In this document: piece after piece, positions 62,491-64,000 of the stretch
Layout of the letters: each line of letters starts with the position of its first letter
How positions within the stretch are numbered: position 1 is the first letter of the stretch
Assembly (NCBI GenBank): GCA_049487715.1
Contig: CP150578.1
Span: 1 to 64,000 of the forward strand
DNA: 64,000 bases
Direction of reading: 5' to 3'
Source of the DNA: Pycnococcus provasolii
Lineage: Eukaryota > Chlorophyta > Pseudoscourfieldiophyceae > Pseudoscourfieldiales
Notes under the pieces: model-generated
The model's input: only the letters and a program-made list of their open reading frames with translations
What the model was told of the DNA's origin: nothing
Databases searched by the model: none
Made by a program: the position numbers and the translations under genes

Positions 62491-64000
62491 TTACAACGAC
62501 TCCGGCAATGGCGTCGCATTCGCGAGGGAATCAAGCACCTCCGCGTACAAATCAGGCATGTGGTCGCTAAGCATTGCGGGCACAACGAGCAAGCCGCCGC
62601 GCGCGAACGGCTGTGGGGCAGAACACACCGCGTATCGCCGCCGAAGAGCCTCGGCACGAGCAGACGTATGACGGCGTGGAGGCAGCTCGTACTCCTCCGC
62701 GCCGAGACGACGCTGTCGTGCGAGGTAGACGCATCGTCCTGGAAAACGGTCGCACGCCTGACTGAGCACGCCGCCAGCCTCAGCTTCGCCGAGGAGACGC
62801 GTCTGCTCGTGCGCCAGCGCTGAACCATCGTCGCTGGATGCCTCATCCGTGCGCAGAACGTCCTGAGCTCGAGGCACGCGCCCTCGGCGGGCACCCGTGC
62901 GAAGCACCAGCTGCAATTTGCTCACGCGCGCCCTTCGAAATGCTGAAATGCACTGAGAACGAAGGCTGTGGGCACTGGCCACGCTAAGTCGAGGAATCCA
63001 GTCCCAACCAAGCACCACGCTCGTGCACGCCGACGGTGGAAGCTGCTCCGCTGCCGTTTGGTCCATCAGCCCGCCCGGAGGGCCGAACAACACGCACGTG
63101 CTCTCGGGAAACTCGCCGCGGAGGAGCAGCGATAGCACCGCGGCAACACCGCTGCCCAAACTGTGCCCCGTGAAGACGAGCGACCAGCCAGCACAGTCGG
63201 GAACGCCGCTCGTGCGCGCACCGTCGCGTAAAAGTGCGTGCAGAATGCCACTCGCTCGTAAGCTGCGTGAGAGCTCCAGAGCGCGCTCGAGGACACCAGC
63301 GTGACACGCGCCGACGAGCGGTGCGGGCAACGGCGCAGGCTCGCAGAGGCAGTCTGTCGCACAGTCGTCGAGGCTCAGCGTTCCGCGTATTGAGACAACG
63401 ACATGGCGGTGCGCACGATCTAGCGCGACGAAGTACGGGAGCTCGCGCAGACCAGCGCCCCCTCGCGGCCTCCCGCCCACCCATCGCTGCACGCTGAGAC
63501 GCAGCAGGTCACCCTCCGCTAAACCGGAGAGGCGTAGCACCGCCTGCCGTTCCATCGTCGCGCGTACATCCGACTCGTCGGAAAGACTCGCCATGGGACG
63601 AGGTGGCAGATGGTCCGTCGAATCGGAGGGCGGCCCTGATGATGATGATGGTGGTGATGATGTCGGCATCGAAATTTCGTCGACGCTGTCCACACGCCGC
63701 CGACGGCCACACCGTCCCGCCGCATCTGCGCACCAGCCACCCGTACTATTTTCGTCATCGGCACCTTCTGACGACGCATCCTCCTCCATCCGGCGTGGTC
63801 GAAGCAGCCTGAGTATCGGCGCGCAGAACGACGGGCATGACGGCGCGACGAATGCCGAGACGGTTGTGTGCGAGACGTCCGCCGCGCCGTGAACCCAGAC
63901 GTGCATGGGTAGGCCGTACGCAGCCAAGCTGAAGCGTGCCATCGTCGCAAGGTAAGCGACCTCGTCACGCGCCGGCGTGCGTGGCGACGGTGCTTCGTTC
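62491..64000 (-). CDS. Class 3 lipase, sn1-specific diacylglycerol lipase-like (5' end outside the window)
   Basis: At least 503 codons; the frame is still open at base 64000, so the N-terminus is missing. Visible are RDEVAYLATMARFSLAAYGLP, a segment like that before the catalytic domain of diacylglycerol lipases, then VVVSIRGTLSLDDCATD (oxyanion strand), CHAGVLERA, the nucleophile elbow FTGHSLGSGVAAVL, FGPPGG and a WDWIPRLS segment with the catalytic Asp region. A catalytic His candidate is in LSDHMPDLY near the end. A Ser/Asp/Pro-rich insert of about 90 residues precedes the oxyanion strand. Such lipases cut diacylglycerol at sn-1. MARFSLAAYG is an internal Met, not the start. Confidence 0.85.
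   Translation of the reverse strand, partial: NEAPSPRTPARDEVAYLATMARFSLAAYGLPMHVWVHGAADVSHTTVSAFVAPSCPSFCAPILRLLRPRRMEEDASSEGADDENSTGGWCADAAGRCGRRRRVDSVDEISMPTSSPPSSSSGPPSDSTDHLPPRPMASLSDESDVRATMERQAVLRLSGLAEGDLLRLSVQRWVGGRPRGGAGLRELPYFVALDRAHRHVVVSIRGTLSLDDCATDCLCEPAPLPAPLVGACHAGVLERALELSRSLRASGILHALLRDGARTSGVPDCAGWSLVFTGHSLGSGVAAVLSLLLRGEFPESTCVLFGPPGGLMDQTAAEQLPPSACTSVVLGWDWIPRLSVASAHSLRSQCISAFRRARVSKLQLVLRTGARRGRVPRAQDVLRTDEASSDDGSALAHEQTRLLGEAEAGGVLSQACDRFPGRCVYLARQRRLGAEEYELPPRRHTSARAEALRRRYAVCSAPQPFARGGLLVVPAMLSDHMPDLYAEVLDSLANATPLPESL

Overview
The window is the end of a nuclear chromosome from a GC-rich, gene-dense, intron-poor photosynthetic eukaryote of the green (plant-type) lineage. 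It begins with 31 perfect CCCTAA hexamers, i.e. a TTAGGG-type telomere. Lineage pointers are a plastid-type phosphoglycerate kinase with a transit peptide, a plastid-type acyl-lipid desaturase, cycloeucalenol cycloisomerase (the plant cycloartenol route to sterols), a WRKY transcription factor, a NPSN-type SNARE and pherophorin/extensin-like proline-rich segments. A SPATA17-like IQ protein suggests the organism keeps, or kept, a flagellum. A small green alga fits best; the species cannot be fixed from the sequence.

Layout. 1-2.76 kb: telomere and three subtelomeric repeat units of about 0.82-0.84 kb, each beginning with an internal telomere-repeat array and ending in a homogenised 12-bp variant array. 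2.76-5.2 kb: gene-free, with a tandem duplication and a Ty1/copia polyprotein remnant. 5.2-12.1 kb: PGK, arginine deiminase, a small two-helix membrane protein and a convergent pair of SPFH proteins. 12.3-13.5 kb: a miniature LTR retrotransposon with identical LTRs and a 5-bp target duplication. 14-45 kb: a tesmin/CXC-WRKY regulator, a J-domain/GPALPP protein, fused isopropylmalate isomerase (LeuCD), desaturase, CLC channel with an EF-hand, a methyltransferase, cycloeucalenol cycloisomerase, a HEAT-repeat phosphatase-scaffold-like protein, a SEN1/UPF1-like helicase, a SNF2 remodeller and the SPATA17-like protein. 46-64 kb: a three-receiver hybrid histidine kinase, a PAF-acetylhydrolase-like hydrolase, a possible glycosyltransferase with a Glu-Gln repeat, a NPSN SNARE, a large kelch membrane protein and a class 3 (DAG) lipase cut by the window end. 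Repeat islands lie at 37.6-38.9, 54.5-54.7 and 59.9-60.2 kb.

Organisation. Neighbouring genes almost always point in opposite directions (18 of 21 adjacent pairs among the 22 main genes), so the window is a chain of divergent promoters and tight tail-to-tail ends; the closest stop codons are 37 bp apart and the closest start codons 21 bp apart. Clear introns appear only at the extreme 5' ends of PGK and arginine deiminase, plus one proposed small gene. The genes do not form one pathway; they are ordinary housekeeping and signalling genes of such an alga. No CRISPR array, phage or bacterial-style operon is present. The most unusual items are the subtelomere, the miniature LTR element, the hexanucleotide-coded dipeptide repeats, and several unusual domain combinations (CXC-WRKY, GPALPP-J-DUF3752, CLC with EF-hand between its CBS domains, kelch-proline-rich-TM-SAP-like).
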